NCBI GenBank assembly: GCA_037962975.1
Contig: CM075673.1
Location: 119,431,001 to 119,495,000 of the forward strand
From: Clitoria ternatea
Lineage: Eukaryota; Streptophyta; Magnoliopsida; Fabales; Fabaceae
DNA: 64,000 bases
Reading direction: 5' to 3'
Shown: one piece after another, positions 1 through 12,200 of the stretch
How the letters are laid out: each line of letters opens with the position of its first letter
Position numbering within the stretch: position 1 is the stretch's first letter
Translations under genes and position numbers: made by a program
The notes under the pieces: generated by a model
What the model saw: the letters and a program-made list of their open reading frames with translations, nothing else
Databases searched by the model: none
Told to the model about the DNA's origin: nothing

Positions 1-3000
1 GTAGAATTAAAATGTTACGGTGGCAACATAAAACAAAGGCAAAAACATATTTCTTTCTCTTATCTTTCTTCTTTTGAGGCGTTGGACCTTAATTCAAGTC
101 AATTCTTGGTGGAATCTTGAAATTAACCACGTTTTTGGCTTTGGGGAAGCAAGGTATGCCCATGGGAATTATCAATTTAGTGTTTTCTCTCTCTCATTTC
201 TCTTTCTCTCTCTACCCGTGGATTGCATGTGGCATGGGAGATTGTGATTTCATGTTTTATGGCAACTGAAAGTTTGGGTATTGCTTCTAAGTCGTTGGGT
301 ACAATGAAAAGCTAATGGGTTTTGTGTTTCGACGTTCGTAGGTGCCGGAACGAGTGTCGAAGGTCCGTTTGGTAAAGCGAGTGTTGGAACCAAAGGCGAA
401 GCAGCGAGTAATTTGATCGTGGGTCGTAACCAACACCGAGAGCAAATTATCAAAGCTTGGAATCGAGGTAAGAGGAGTGTTCGGGTCATAATTAATTAAA
501 ATTGGTAATGTATAATTAAAATCGAGAAGAATATAATATTTGTGATAAGTGGAAAATTTTAGAAATATGTTGAAATAATAAATATGTATATGCATGACGA
601 TGAGAATGTGTGATCGATTAGTAAATGAATTGTATGGATTGTGTAACATCCCAGTTTTGAAATTAAATGCCGAATGAAGAATAAACCATTAAGACTTGAT
701 TTCAACTAGAAAATAACTGTTAATTACATTTAACTAAGTAGATTTAAGCCATTAAAATATGAAAATGGTGGTGGCCAGGGGATGGGGTGGAGTGCACGTG
801 GCTGCTGGGCACACACTCTCCCATCCCACTCTTCTCTTACTGTGCGCATGTACATATATATAAAACGTGAACCTTTGGTGAGGAACACACTTACTATTTC
901 TTCAGACTCCCTCCTCCGTCACTTCATCCTCTACTTTCCTCTCTTCGTCTCCATCTTTCTTCTCTTCTCTCACTCTTCGCTCCTGGAGACCTTGGTCGCA
1001 GTACTGAAGAACGGACTACACTCCATCCCAGAATCAGGCGCAGGATACGACAAAGCCAAGGAAGACCGAACGAACCAGGAGAAAGACATCGGACCCAACG
1101 ACAAGAACGGAAAGGTTTCTGAGGTTCTTCTAAGGTAGGGGGCGCTTGCATGTCGAATGCATGGTCTAAGAACGGTACCAGATGAACATACTGCTGAGTG
1201 TGGGTGTGTGTGTGTGTGCATGTATTCATAATTATTAAAACTGATGCATGATTTAAGATTCTGATAGTGATCTTCGTGGCGATGGTGTAGCCTGTTAGTG
1301 GATGATAATGATGGATGATATGCATGGATCTATTTTCTTGTCACTATGAAAAATATGTATGTGCATGCCCTTAATTGGATTGCTCAATGTTGTTAGTCTG
1401 ATGACCGATTGTAACATGCGCTGGTGTGATTGACTGAATGATTACGAGTAGTGTGGGAAATCCGTTCTTGATTAATGGCTACGGCGAAGGTGTTCGTGGC
1501 GTGATGATGTGTAATAATGAATGTGTTAGTTGCATGAGTGAGAGTGGGGTGACCCATAGAAGGTCAAGAACCCCAAGGGAAACGACTTCCAGTTACCAAC
1601 CCTGGCTAGATCCCAATAGTGCTCGTGGTAGCCGTTGGAGCTAGAGAAGAGAGTCTCGAGACACCGTGGGGAGGCCGGTGCCACCTGGTAAGAGCTGAGG
1701 GACGAGGGGCCAGAAGAAAAGGGGACCGTAACTGAGAGTCTTTACCCGAGTCGGATCCGCAGGCATGCATATAGAAATAAGGCTGATTGTGGTGGTGTAT
1801 AAATCTATGTACGTATATGTGTATGATTTTGAATGCATGAATATATATATGGATGTGGAATAAACTCTGTGTATTATGTGTGTCATGAATGTGGTTTGAA
1901 CTGTATGAACTTGGTTACTTGAGAAAGGTTGAATGATAGCAGGAGCGTGTTCTGACGCTGATACCGAGTCTGTGAGTATCATTTTACATGTAAAAGCTCA
2001 CCCCTGCAGTGGCCATTTTCAGTGAATGTCTCTCGAGAGGAGGATCAGAAGCAGAGCTGGAATGCTGGGCGGAGTGCTGATGCATTTGGAAGGCTTAATT
2101 AAGGCGTTGTTAGATTAAGCCCTGACTGGTTCATACCGGATGTTAATGTTTTGGGATGAATAGAACTTTATGGACAAGGAGAAATCCGATTTTGTGTTGT
2201 AAATATTGACATACACTCTTATGTATATATGGATGTATGGTTTTGTGTGTGTGTTGCTATGTGCTGCCTTGTTTCATAATTGTGCTTTAATGGATACGCA
2301 GGGACAGTATGATTGAGCAGGCTATAGCCAAGTCAAAGTGAATTGAGAATTGCCTTAGGAAAACTTATGTCGGATACGTTGGGCGGAGTCGTACCCCGCC
2401 CGAAGTATGGGGACATTTCGCCCAAGCGAGAGGACTCACGTTGGAGCGATGTAGTTGTTAGATTGGGACACCGTTCAATTACCTTTCCTATCCGTTGTGA
2501 TGCTAATGCAATCCAGACCCCGGTGTTGACCCCTGATTTGGGCGTTGTGGTTGAGTCCGCCCAGGCGTTGTCATAATTAGTTGAGTTGGGCGGAATAGGT
2601 TCAGACTCTTCCTTCTTCCACAACCTACTACCGCATACGTACCTTGTAACTTCCCGTTTTTCTGAGTGAAGTACGAGCATGAGGATTTATAGAGTGAACC
2701 CTTGTCCATATCCGATTGAGAAATTACCTTGTGTTGTGTTGGAGAGGCGTCGTGCTGACCTCGCTTAGGCGGTGTCATACCTCGCCCAAGTAACTAGGAC
2801 GGTTCGCCCAAGTGCGTGGAAACATGCTGAAGCAAGTAGACATCAATTCGAGATTCCGCCTATGTACCTTCCTCCTCCGTTGTAGCACTATTATGTCTCG
2901 CTGGGCGGTGTTGGACACCGCCTGAGTAAGTGAATGTTGTGAAGTAGTCCGTCCAGGTGTTGTTGTGCCTTGCCGAACTGGACGGCGGTGTAATCACTTC

Positions 3001-5398
3001 CTCTTTCCTTCATAAACTACTCCTGCATGTGTATATCTCCCTCCTTCTTCCTTTATCTGTCTTTTGAAGCTGAACGCCCAGAGTTCTCTGAGAAAGGATC
3101 AGCCCGTAGGAACGAATAGACGCTAATGTAAGGTTTACTTGAAGAGTTTCACGTCTGATGTTGCATTGTCATACATCGTTTAGGCGGTGTGAGACAGCGG
3201 TTGAGCGGGTCACCTTCGCTCTGGAGTCCGCCCAGGACAAACATACCCCGCCTAGCCAAGTAGGATGATTTGAACTCCGCCCTTCCACCGAGTGCTATGC
3301 GTGTGAATGTATTAACATCTTCCCCTTATCTATCTCCTCCTATTGAGTGATCAGGGTTACTCGAGGGAAGGCTTCCCTTGTGGAATTCCCTCCATCCGCT
3401 GCTGCATTACCATACTCCGTCTGGACGGTGTCAGACCCCGTCCGAGCGAGCAAACGGTGTTGTGTAATCCGCCCATTGTTGGTGTGTTACGAGAAACCCA
3501 ATGAGCCGGTCCCAGTTTTAGCTTCTCTGTAGGTTACTATATGCGTGTGAATGCTCTTCATTCTTCCCTTGCCTGTTTCCTTCTATATCGAATAATACGT
3601 GCCTGCTTTTGTGAAAAATTTTCTCACATTTTTGGAATTATTAAGTTGCAAGTAATAAGGTGTTACAGATTGTGTATAATTATTTTGAGAATTGTGGGTG
3701 CATAGTTATGTATAATAAATTGATTTTGATTGACCGAGTATATATGTATGTGACTTTATGGTGTGGGACGACCAACAGTATGTTTCGCCCCTCGCTTTCG
3801 GCTCTCATGGTCCTTTGAGGCCCAGTTGAGCTACCCAATGGTCAAGTAAGAGCTAGTGGTTGAGGTGGAGAGCCAAGTCAGGCTTGGTGAACCAAGTCGA
3901 GTTCACGGGGTGTCAAGTCGGACCCCCAATTGAAAGTCGATCCTTTAGTATCCGGATACTAGGCGTCATAGCATGATGAGAGTTTGTGATGCTTTATTTA
4001 TCTGACTGTAATGATGTATGAGTTAGTAATTGATATGGAAATGGTTTGTGATGATAAAATAATTGTATGAACTAGTGGTTGATAATAAATATTTGAAAAT
4101 ATGATGTTAATAGTAGCTTGCTATGTTATGATATATGGATGAGCTTGTAGGGAACTTGAGAGGTTAAACGGTATTAATGGTAAAACATTTACATTGTTAC
4201 TTTAGTATTATGTTTACCATTTTATATTAATTATGATTTATTTCCAAACACCCACCCTTGTTGCGGTTTTGTATTTCTTTTAGTAACCAATAATAGTGAA
4301 GGTGCGGATGCCCCAGAGGAATGTGCAAAGTGAAGAATCGTTGCCAAGAAAGTTATGGAAGTAGAATATTATGTAATAGTTTAGTAATGAACTGTTTTAA
4401 TATTTGTTGATGTATGTAGCGATGTATGATGACTAAATCCATGGTTTGTGAGATTTGAGATCTCTTGGATTGATTGCGGTGTGATGATGAGATTTAATAT
4501 TTGCATGCGTGATAGATTGATGATGATGACAAAGGAATTGGATTGTGAGTGTATGATTTGAATGTATTTACTTGGTATGTGATGTCATGATACCATGTGT
4601 AGTTGTATGGCACGGAGCCATTGTGTGATTGCTTGAGATGGGCAGGTACTGTGATGTATGTGCGATTCATATGTTGAGTATGAATGTAGATGAATGGTTG
4701 ATGTGATGATGAATTAGAACATCTTGTGCATAATAGTAAATATAGGCAAAATTGTGAAATTTAGGAATCGGAGAGGTGATTTTGAGATCCGATAAGTTTT
4801 AGGACCCTCAGAAGGGACCAATAGGTTTCTTACCTTATTTAGGACTTGTGCATATAGGTTTTTCCTAGTTTGAAGCTTATTTGATAGGTTTGGTGCATGC
4901 CTTTGCATTACTTTTGATTTAAATGCATTTTTCTGCATATCTTGAGCATATGTTGGAATTTTGACGAACAGATGGTGCCAACAGTTCCAAAATAGGGAAA
5001 ATATGTGGCCCGCAAAGTTTCGTGGCAATCAAACCTAAAACGGGTCATTTGGGTAGGTCAGAAGTTGGTAAAATGGCCTAAAATCCATGACAGCAGCATT
5101 GTTGCTACTGTCATGGCTAATGCGTAGCGCCAGCCTGATGCGCAGCGTCAGGTGCAAACACTTGGTCTCACGTGTAGCGTGGGGCTCACGCGTAGCGTCA
5201 GACCCCTATTCCTGTTATGCATGTTTTGCCAATTGTAATGGAACCATAGGCTTTAGGAGTGCTATATAGATGCTATTTTAGAGTCATGTGACCTTTTAAG
5301 AAGGTGGATTAATTATTAATCAATTATTTTGTGAAAAATTTATTGAGATTTTATTTAAATGTTTAAAAATTTAAGGTAATTAAGTAGGGGGTCTTACA
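1..5398 (+). mobile_element. Large LTR (family G), right-hand part, interrupted by a solo LTR
   Basis: Non-coding sequence at 1-641 and 3668-5398 appears to be one LTR split by the solo LTR at 642-3667. The right end reads GGGGGTCTTACA at 5387-5398, the usual inverted LTR end (…CA). The matching TGTAAGACC start is not in the window, so the element begins upstream. Near the right end is a GTGAAAAATTTATT stretch (about 5332-5345) like that near the 3' end of LTRs A and B, so these are probably related Ty3/gypsy families. Short repeated words (variants of GCGTAGCGTCAG) lie at 5110-5200. No gag or pol is visible. Being an LTR is an inference from one end, the nested insertion and similarity to the other LTRs. 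Confidence 0.5.
642..3667 (+). mobile_element. Solo LTR F, 3,026 bp, Ty3/gypsy-like
   Basis: The element starts TGTAACATCC at 642 and ends GGTGTTACA at 3667, a perfect short terminal inversion with TG…CA ends. The 5-bp duplication GATTG flanks it at 637-641 and 3668-3672, and the outer sequence reads on across the insertion. No primer-binding site, gag or pol occurs inside, so this is a single LTR, most simply a product of LTR-LTR recombination. The 2380-3490 part carries many scattered copies of words such as CGCCCAAG, GGGCGGTGT and ACCCCGCC, some in inverted order. Orientation is nominal, taken from the TGTAACATCCC start. Confidence 0.85.
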
Positions 5399-5515
5399 AG
5401 AAGGAGCTCGATCATCTGCCAACACACCCTTCATGTGATCCCCATTAGGTTCCTCCATGCATATAACTTATTCATTTAATTAAGATTGGAACTAATCTAT
5501 CTCCTCTCTTTGACA

Positions 5516-6560
5516 TCATTTTTTCACTCGCAGGGGGTTCTTTGTATGTCCATCATGAGGTTTTTTAGCCATTGGATGTGCACTCCCCTTCTTCCTAATC
5601 ATGTGAGTACTTTGCATGGGCTTGGTTGGAATCCATGAAATCATGGACCTCACATTCTTGAAAATCATTAGAGAAATCTCAACCAGCCTATTTGTCTCTT
5701 GTGCTTTCCCTTGCTTGGCAGACTCCCCCATACTATCTTCCATTGGCTCCCTTTTTGTTTTTACTTTAGTCCATCCCTATTCTTGTACATCCCTTCATTC
5801 TCTCTGCCTATATTACTTGAACCGCAAGCAACAGTCTCAAGGTTACTTAGAGGTGTACTCGCCAAAGGACTCAACCTGAGGCACAATGGGTTCCCTAACC
5901 ATCTCACCCTTATTTTTGACTTCATTCTCACTATAATTCCTCGTCATGAGCCCATAGCACCTACAATTTTCATATATCAGCCTTAGGACTTCAAATTCTA
6001 CCTTATACCAATGTCCATTTAAACCCATCTCTTTTACCACCGACTTGGAAAGATCCAATTCAACACATACCCTTGAATACTTTCCTCTCGCAACGTTCAA
6101 AATGTTTACGTCCACTCTCTTAGGAACCCCAATTGTAGAGGCTAATGTGAAGAAGATACTTTCATCATAGTAAAATAGGTTTAACCCAAGAAATTTCACC
6201 CAAGCAAGAGTGTGTTCCACCTTTGTTGTTGGCGATGCAAATTGCGAAGACCACGTCCAAAGCGCTAGACAATGATCAAAGATCATCCAAGGTCCCCCTT
6301 CCATCACTTTTTCCTTATTCGCCTCAGAATAAAATTGGGCCATAAGAAACCCATTGCCCACATCAATAATGTCAAAACCTTGCATAGGCTTCCACAGTCG
6401 TGAGAGTCTTTCCTTCATCACTACATACCCCAACATCTTGCCCACCAATTTGATCACTAGCATATTCAACCAAGGCTTACAAATGATCCCATTACTTAAT
6501 TTACAAGAGTTACCATGGACTTCTTCTTCTCCTTTCCCACGTAGTCAATCTTAGCAAGTT
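5516..6560 (-). pseudogene. LINE ORF1 fragment (DUF4283-type), degenerate
   Basis: A 208-codon open stretch on the minus strand (6469 down to 5843) resembles the DUF4283 region of plant L1-type LINE ORF1 proteins: a GGPWMIFDHCLALWTW core, then VEHTLAWVKFLGLNLFYYDE, then NGHWYKVEFE. These ORF1 proteins normally bind RNA with a following CCHC knuckle; here only the beginning of one (CRCYG) remains and its later Cys/His are lost. Homology-like sequence continues with stops to about 5516. No reverse transcriptase, poly(A) tail or target duplication was found, so this is an old truncated copy. Family assignment rests on recognised motifs only. Confidence 0.7.
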
Positions 6561-7292
6561 TGGCTTCCAGAAGGTCAACATGTGGGGTGTAAAAATATGA
6601 CTTTGCCTCATCTCCAAGCAATCTATCACGAAAGGACTGCGTTGTGCGGATGTTGCCCTAAACTTTTACATGATCATCCGAGTGGACGTTCATTAACTTA
6701 CCACCCAAGGGTGCTGAAACCCTAGGGAAGCCTAGCACGGATCCTCCATAGATCTACCACACTATTAGTTTAATCATGCTCATCTTATTTTTTCCCCTAC
6801 ATAACTTTTAATCTTTTTTTTCCGCCTCCTTCTCTCATAACTATCAATATCTCACTTCTATTTTGCCTCCTCTCTTTTTTCTCTCATGCTTTGGAAATTT
6901 TGATTCTATTTTGTATTTTTGGAGGTTTTATAGTTTTAATGTAAAGAATTTGATGATATTTTTAAGATGAGTGGTTATGAATATTTGATTGATCATTGAT
7001 GTAAAGACATTTAATAAATATGAGGATGATGAATGGCAAGAAAGAGAAAGAGTGAAGGTTAATGTTTGAAGGCCATAAAAGGAGAAGGAAGAGAATGATA
7101 AAAATAAGACTGACAATGTTAAATTTTCTTAATGGAAAAGAAAAACCTTCTAAAAAGTTAAAAATGTAAAACATTAAATTAACAAAAAAATAAAACCAAG
7201 TTAAGAATTTAATAAAAATATAAAGACCTCAAAATTTTGTTAACAAGAAAATTTCAAGGTTTTTTTTTCTTTTTGTAAAATGATAAACGTTT
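6561..7292. other. AT-rich intergenic DNA, nothing recognised
   Basis: AT-rich, with pyrimidine runs around 6780-6900 and A-rich runs around 7080-7270. Open frames here are short and low in complexity. I see no gene, tRNA or clear repeat border. Confidence 0.5.
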
Positions 7293-7703
7293 TAGTGTCT
7301 ATTTGACGCAACAAACTTATAGCTTTTTGAGAAGCTTATAATTTTTCAAAAGTTAGTAGATCTATTTAATGAACACAAAAAAATAAGGAGCTTATAGCTT
7401 TTGAAAAGTTATTCTTCAATCATTTGAAAAGCTGCTTAGGGTAGATTATGACTTTTCAAAAGTTATAAGCTTCTTCATTAATTTCTTGGTTATTATGTTT
7501 ACCTTTTTTTATGATAACTTTATATCCCACGTAATTATTATATGTTCTTTAAAGTCATTTAACACCGTTTAAGTTGGTTTTTACCAAACTCCTTTATTTC
7601 AATAAGCTTCCTAAAAGAAAAATTAAGTTATGAACTATTCAAAAAGTTGTAAGCTACAAACCATAAACTATAATTATAAGCTTATTTTGTCAAACAGATC
7701 CTT
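7293..7703. mobile_element. Foldback MITE, hAT-like ends (candidate)
   Basis: The left end reads GTGTCTATTTGACGCAAC and the inverted right end GGATCTGTTTGACAAAAT, so about 30 bp at each end pair imperfectly. Inside, AAGCTTATAA/TTATAAGCTT and AACTTTTGAAAAGTT-type words recur in both orientations, giving a long imperfect hairpin. No coding sequence. The ends resemble common plant hAT MITEs, but no clean 8-bp target duplication is seen, so class and exact borders are uncertain. Confidence 0.4.
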
Positions 7704-7769
7704 ACTTTGTCTCAACGTGACAATTATACTTATGTCAAAATTTACCATTTTTTAAGGGAAAAATAAACA

Positions 7770-8125
7770 TTAATACCAGGGCTATGTGTAATTTAACCCC
7801 CTAACTTTAAAACGGTATATTTTCACCCTTAAAATTATCAAGATGCAAAGAATAACCTTTTTATCAATTTTTTTAGTTAAAATTTCATAGATTTAATTGG
7901 GTAATTGACACATGATTAATATTACAATTCTAATTTTTATTTTATTTAAATTAATTTTGCAAATAAATTAGTCATGTGTTAATTATGTATGAGATTCTAT
8001 CGATTTTAATAGAAAGATTAGAAAAGTTATCATGTACATATTGAAAACCTTAGAAATGAAATACACTTTTTTTAAAGTTTTGAGATTAAGCTGTACTTGG
8101 GGCAAGCATGAAGGCGTTAATTTGT
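7770..8125. repeat. Imperfect inverted-repeat region, possible second MITE
   Basis: TAATTTAACCCCCTAACTTT near 7790 pairs imperfectly, in inverted orientation, with sequence ending near 8100 (AAAGTTTTGAGATTAAGC). The middle is AT-rich and non-coding. Similar foldbacks are common in plant intergenic DNA. Borders and class are not resolved. Confidence 0.28.
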
Positions 8126-9256
8126 AATTTTCTTTCTTTTTTTCTTATAGATAATTAACACTTATGTAAATTTTTGTCAAATCTTGATAATAAAATTCAA
8201 CAACGTGATAATTAGAAGAGACCGTAGAAAATCAAGACATGGGAACCCGAAGGTAAGACTGATCAATATGTAAGAATACTTAAAATTAAGTGAAATATGT
8301 TCTTTTTTGTTGTAAAATTTGTACAAATTAATAATGCATCCCACCTTTATTATAATTACACTAAATTAGATAAAATTATGAACTTAAAAAATATAGAGAC
8401 CAAATACGTACAATTACTAAAAGTACAGTAAAGCCAACATAATAAGTAATTTCAATTCCTTTGTAGATACGTTTAAAAAACAATTCCTTTATTGATTTAA
8501 ACAAGTAATTAATAACAACATTAACGTTAAAATATTGACGAGATTATATTTTATTTTACTATGATTTTAAAAATTAAGAAAATATGATATACTTTAATAT
8601 TCATATACCAAAACTTGTATTGTACAATTGGAAAAGTTAGTAAAAATAATTGTGTAATATACACAAGACAAAATTTTGTAAGTTGTACTCCAAAAACCAA
8701 TAAACCTTCATATAAATATGTAAAACTAGATTTGAATTTTCAATTCGAGCTTAATTTAGTTCATAGCTTTACTTTGACAGACCAGTTGGCTACCAATATG
8801 AGAAAAGAAAAAGACTCGTTACTTTCCAAAAAGACTTGGTAAATGAAGAGCTATAATAATAATAATCATATGCTCAGTAGAATTTGGAACAATATTAAGG
8901 CTGCACCTTGGAGATGGAAGGAAAATATAGCCCATAAATAAGCTAATCTAGGCTAGGAAGAACATATGTACCTTATTTATCCTGGTATAGGAAAACTAAT
9001 AGGCCCGCAAAAATGAAGGAGTATTAGCCAACAACAACCCTGATTTATAAATACATCATACGTAACTAGATGATGAGGTAGAACAATATTTTCAAGGACA
9101 AGCATGAGTAATAATTTTCAGAAGCCACGGTCCTTAATGAATGGTGCATACTATAAACGGCATCACGTGACAAAGACTGCTGGTATGTAGAGATATCATA
9201 CATCTGTCTACCACACATTGATTGGTGCTACCAAACCCAAAAGCCATCCCAATTCC
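8126..9256. other. AHL downstream region; 3' UTR probably in its right part
   Basis: Sequence 8126-8850 is AT-rich with no recognisable gene. The next ~400 bp before the AHL stop codon (minus strand, 9256 down to about 8850) is less AT-rich and probably contains the AHL 3' UTR. I could not fix a cleavage site. Confidence 0.4.
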
Positions 9257-12200
9257 TCAATCAGGAATTTGCTCATAGCCCCCATTCTCAGGAGACTGGT
9301 GTGCCCCATGACCTGTCCTTCCTGCATATAGTAAACCTTACCTCAGTCTACCCTCTCCCGTGCACCATAATGAAATTATTGGAGGGAGGAGGGGTTAGTT
9401 CATACCTGTCAGCTCAAAACCGGTATTTCTTGAATCTGGACGACCTCCCCAGTCTGTGGATCGTGCAGGCGTTGCATGCAAACCAAGCTGTTGAATCATG
9501 AAATGACTTCCCCCTAGAGCTTGATGCTCATCATTTCCTCGGATTGGATTCCCACTGGGAGAGTCAACTGTTTGGCGGAAACCTAAACTTGATACTGGTT
9601 CACCAACTGGTGATGGCAACTTGCTGGCAGAGGCATCACCTTTTTCACCAGAACCAGTATCCTTCTTGTTGTCAATAAAAAATGTGCCAACAATGACCTG
9701 TGTAGATTAGATATTAATGAAATGCGAGTTCTAATTCATATCAAGCGGTGATTGATAGGAGTGAAATCAGGGTTGTGAAAAGTAAAATAGTGGAACTTGA
9801 CAATATATGTGGATATAACATAAGTCTACATGTATGCTTGATTTTACTCCACCATTTTTACCTCTTATTTTTAGGCTTACAAAGCACAACCCTAGATGCC
9901 CACCTCATCAGCTCATCTGCCTTCTTCATAGGAAAATTTAATGTATTAAATGTAAAATTATTGAAATTCCCACATTGACTAGAGATATGGCTAATTAATA
10001 GTATATAAAATGAGGATAATCCTCATCCTAAGAGCTAACTATTGGGATGAGTTAGATCCTCCATTTAATTTATAATCTTGCAGAGGGATAAGTTGAAGCT
10101 TGTGGCAACCCTCAACTCATGAATTAACTTTTGAGTTGAGTTATGCCTGTTATTTTCTAATATGGTGTCAGAGCCTTTCAGGCGCGAGAGGGTGGGTTGA
10201 AAGTCCCACGTTGTCCATTCCTAGGTGTGAGAGGGGGTGTTTAAAGTTGATTAGAGATATGACCAATTAATAGTATGTAAGGTGAGAGGAATCCTCATTC
10301 TATGAGCTATCTATTGGGATGATTTAAGCCGCCATTAATTTATATTCTTGCGGAGGGGATAAGTTAAAACTTGTAGCAACCCTCAATTCATGAGCTAGCT
10401 TTTTGGTTGAGTTAGACTAGTCATTTTCTAATAAAAATCACATTTTTTTCCATCCTAGGAGAAGACTATAACAAACAGAAACTGCATAAGCAGGAGCATG
10501 CAGGGACAGCAGGGTAGAGAATTGTTATTAATCTAAAACTTTCACCTGAACTACTTTCCCTTCGAGCATCTGTTTGCTACCCACAACTTAGACAATGCAC
10601 AAACTGTTTTTTTTTTTTTTGAAAAGGCTGAAAATGTACAAACTGATCAACAACAACACCCATCTGTTCGCTACCTCACAACTTAGACAATGTACAAACT
10701 TTTTTTTTTTTTTTGAAAAGGTAGAAAATGTACAAACTGATCAACAACACCTTATTCCCACCTGGTGGGATTGGATATATAGAACAAATTATCACATTAT
10801 ATCCAAATCATCAATCATGTTCAATGACAAATAATTTTAATTAAATACTCTCCAGTCCTCCTCATGAGGAACAAATCAGACATTTCACATAGATTAAGAA
10901 AGTTGACTTAAAGTTGTTATTTGTCTTAATGTTATCAAATATTTGATGTATTTGTCTAAAGTGTCCTTAATCTCATTTATTGTATACAGAATTTAGTTGT
11001 TTTGAAAATGTATTCAAGGAGGGTGTATTTGGTATATAAGCATTTAATGACATTGAAAAAAGATACTTTTGCTTATATTTGAGACAAAAAAAACTCTCAA
11101 AATTTACTTATAACCAGAACTGGAAGGAGTACTTACAGTTTTTCAAGGCACAAATGATTAAATTACCAAAAATGTAAGACAAAAAAAGGGTAAGGCACAG
11201 CTCATATCTTCACCTACAAGTTCAGCCACAGTTCTTTGGGAAATTACCTGAACTGGACCAGCCGCTTTAAGAGGACCACCAACTCCACCACCTATGATTT
11301 GTCCATCAGTATTAGATAGACATACACTAAGACCGCCACTTCGAGTTCCAAGTTCATTACGGACATAAGAACCAGTGAGTGAAATAATCTCAAACCGACC
11401 CTGATATCAAATCAAGAAAGAGTTGAACTGCTATTACTGCAATACGAGCACATGACTATCAAATATGAAAATGCAAATTCATTTGACAGAAAAAACAGAT
11501 GATAAAAATTAAAAATTATCATTTTCAGCAAGAAGCCTACTTATAAATAATCCAGTGATAACACAGGAGAAATATATTACTAGTTTACTGTTGCTTGGCA
11601 TTAACTTTAAGCAGGCAGTCGTAACTCAATCTAATATAGACAATTTTTTGTAAAGGTTTCTGTGCTTTCAGTGACTGGAGAATGAAGGTAATTTTTCTTA
11701 TAAAAAAGAGGGTGCAAGAGTATCTAGCAGAAAAACCATTTTGTTTAAGATTTCAACTTCTATGTCTACCTTCGACCATAAGAAAATTTGTGAATAAACT
11801 AGATTTTGATGGTTGCAAGTTTCTACTGTTCCATTTCCTTCTGAAGATTGTCTGAAGAATAGGGATCAGAATATAACATGAAAGATATGATAAAATAAAG
11901 ACAGCAATTAATATTTTACCTCGTATGTAATGCTGCCTCCTGAGGTAGCTGGCTGGCGAAGAGAGGCGTTAGAGATGGAACCAGATGCAGACAGAATGCA
12001 CATCTCACGCCTACTTTGTTGCATAAATAACATAATTTTCTGGCCAACATCCTATTGAGGGCAACAATTATAGAAGTAATACATATACGGAAGAAAGTTT
12101 AAAATATACGGGGCAAAAAAACATAGTAAACGAAAGGAATATCATCGGAAAAATACGGAAAAGCAAATTTCAGTGAAATAAATTGTGTATGGAGATGCAG

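Noticed and set aside
8615..8842. 75-codon plus-strand frame
   Set aside because: AT-rich composition with no recognisable motif or context.
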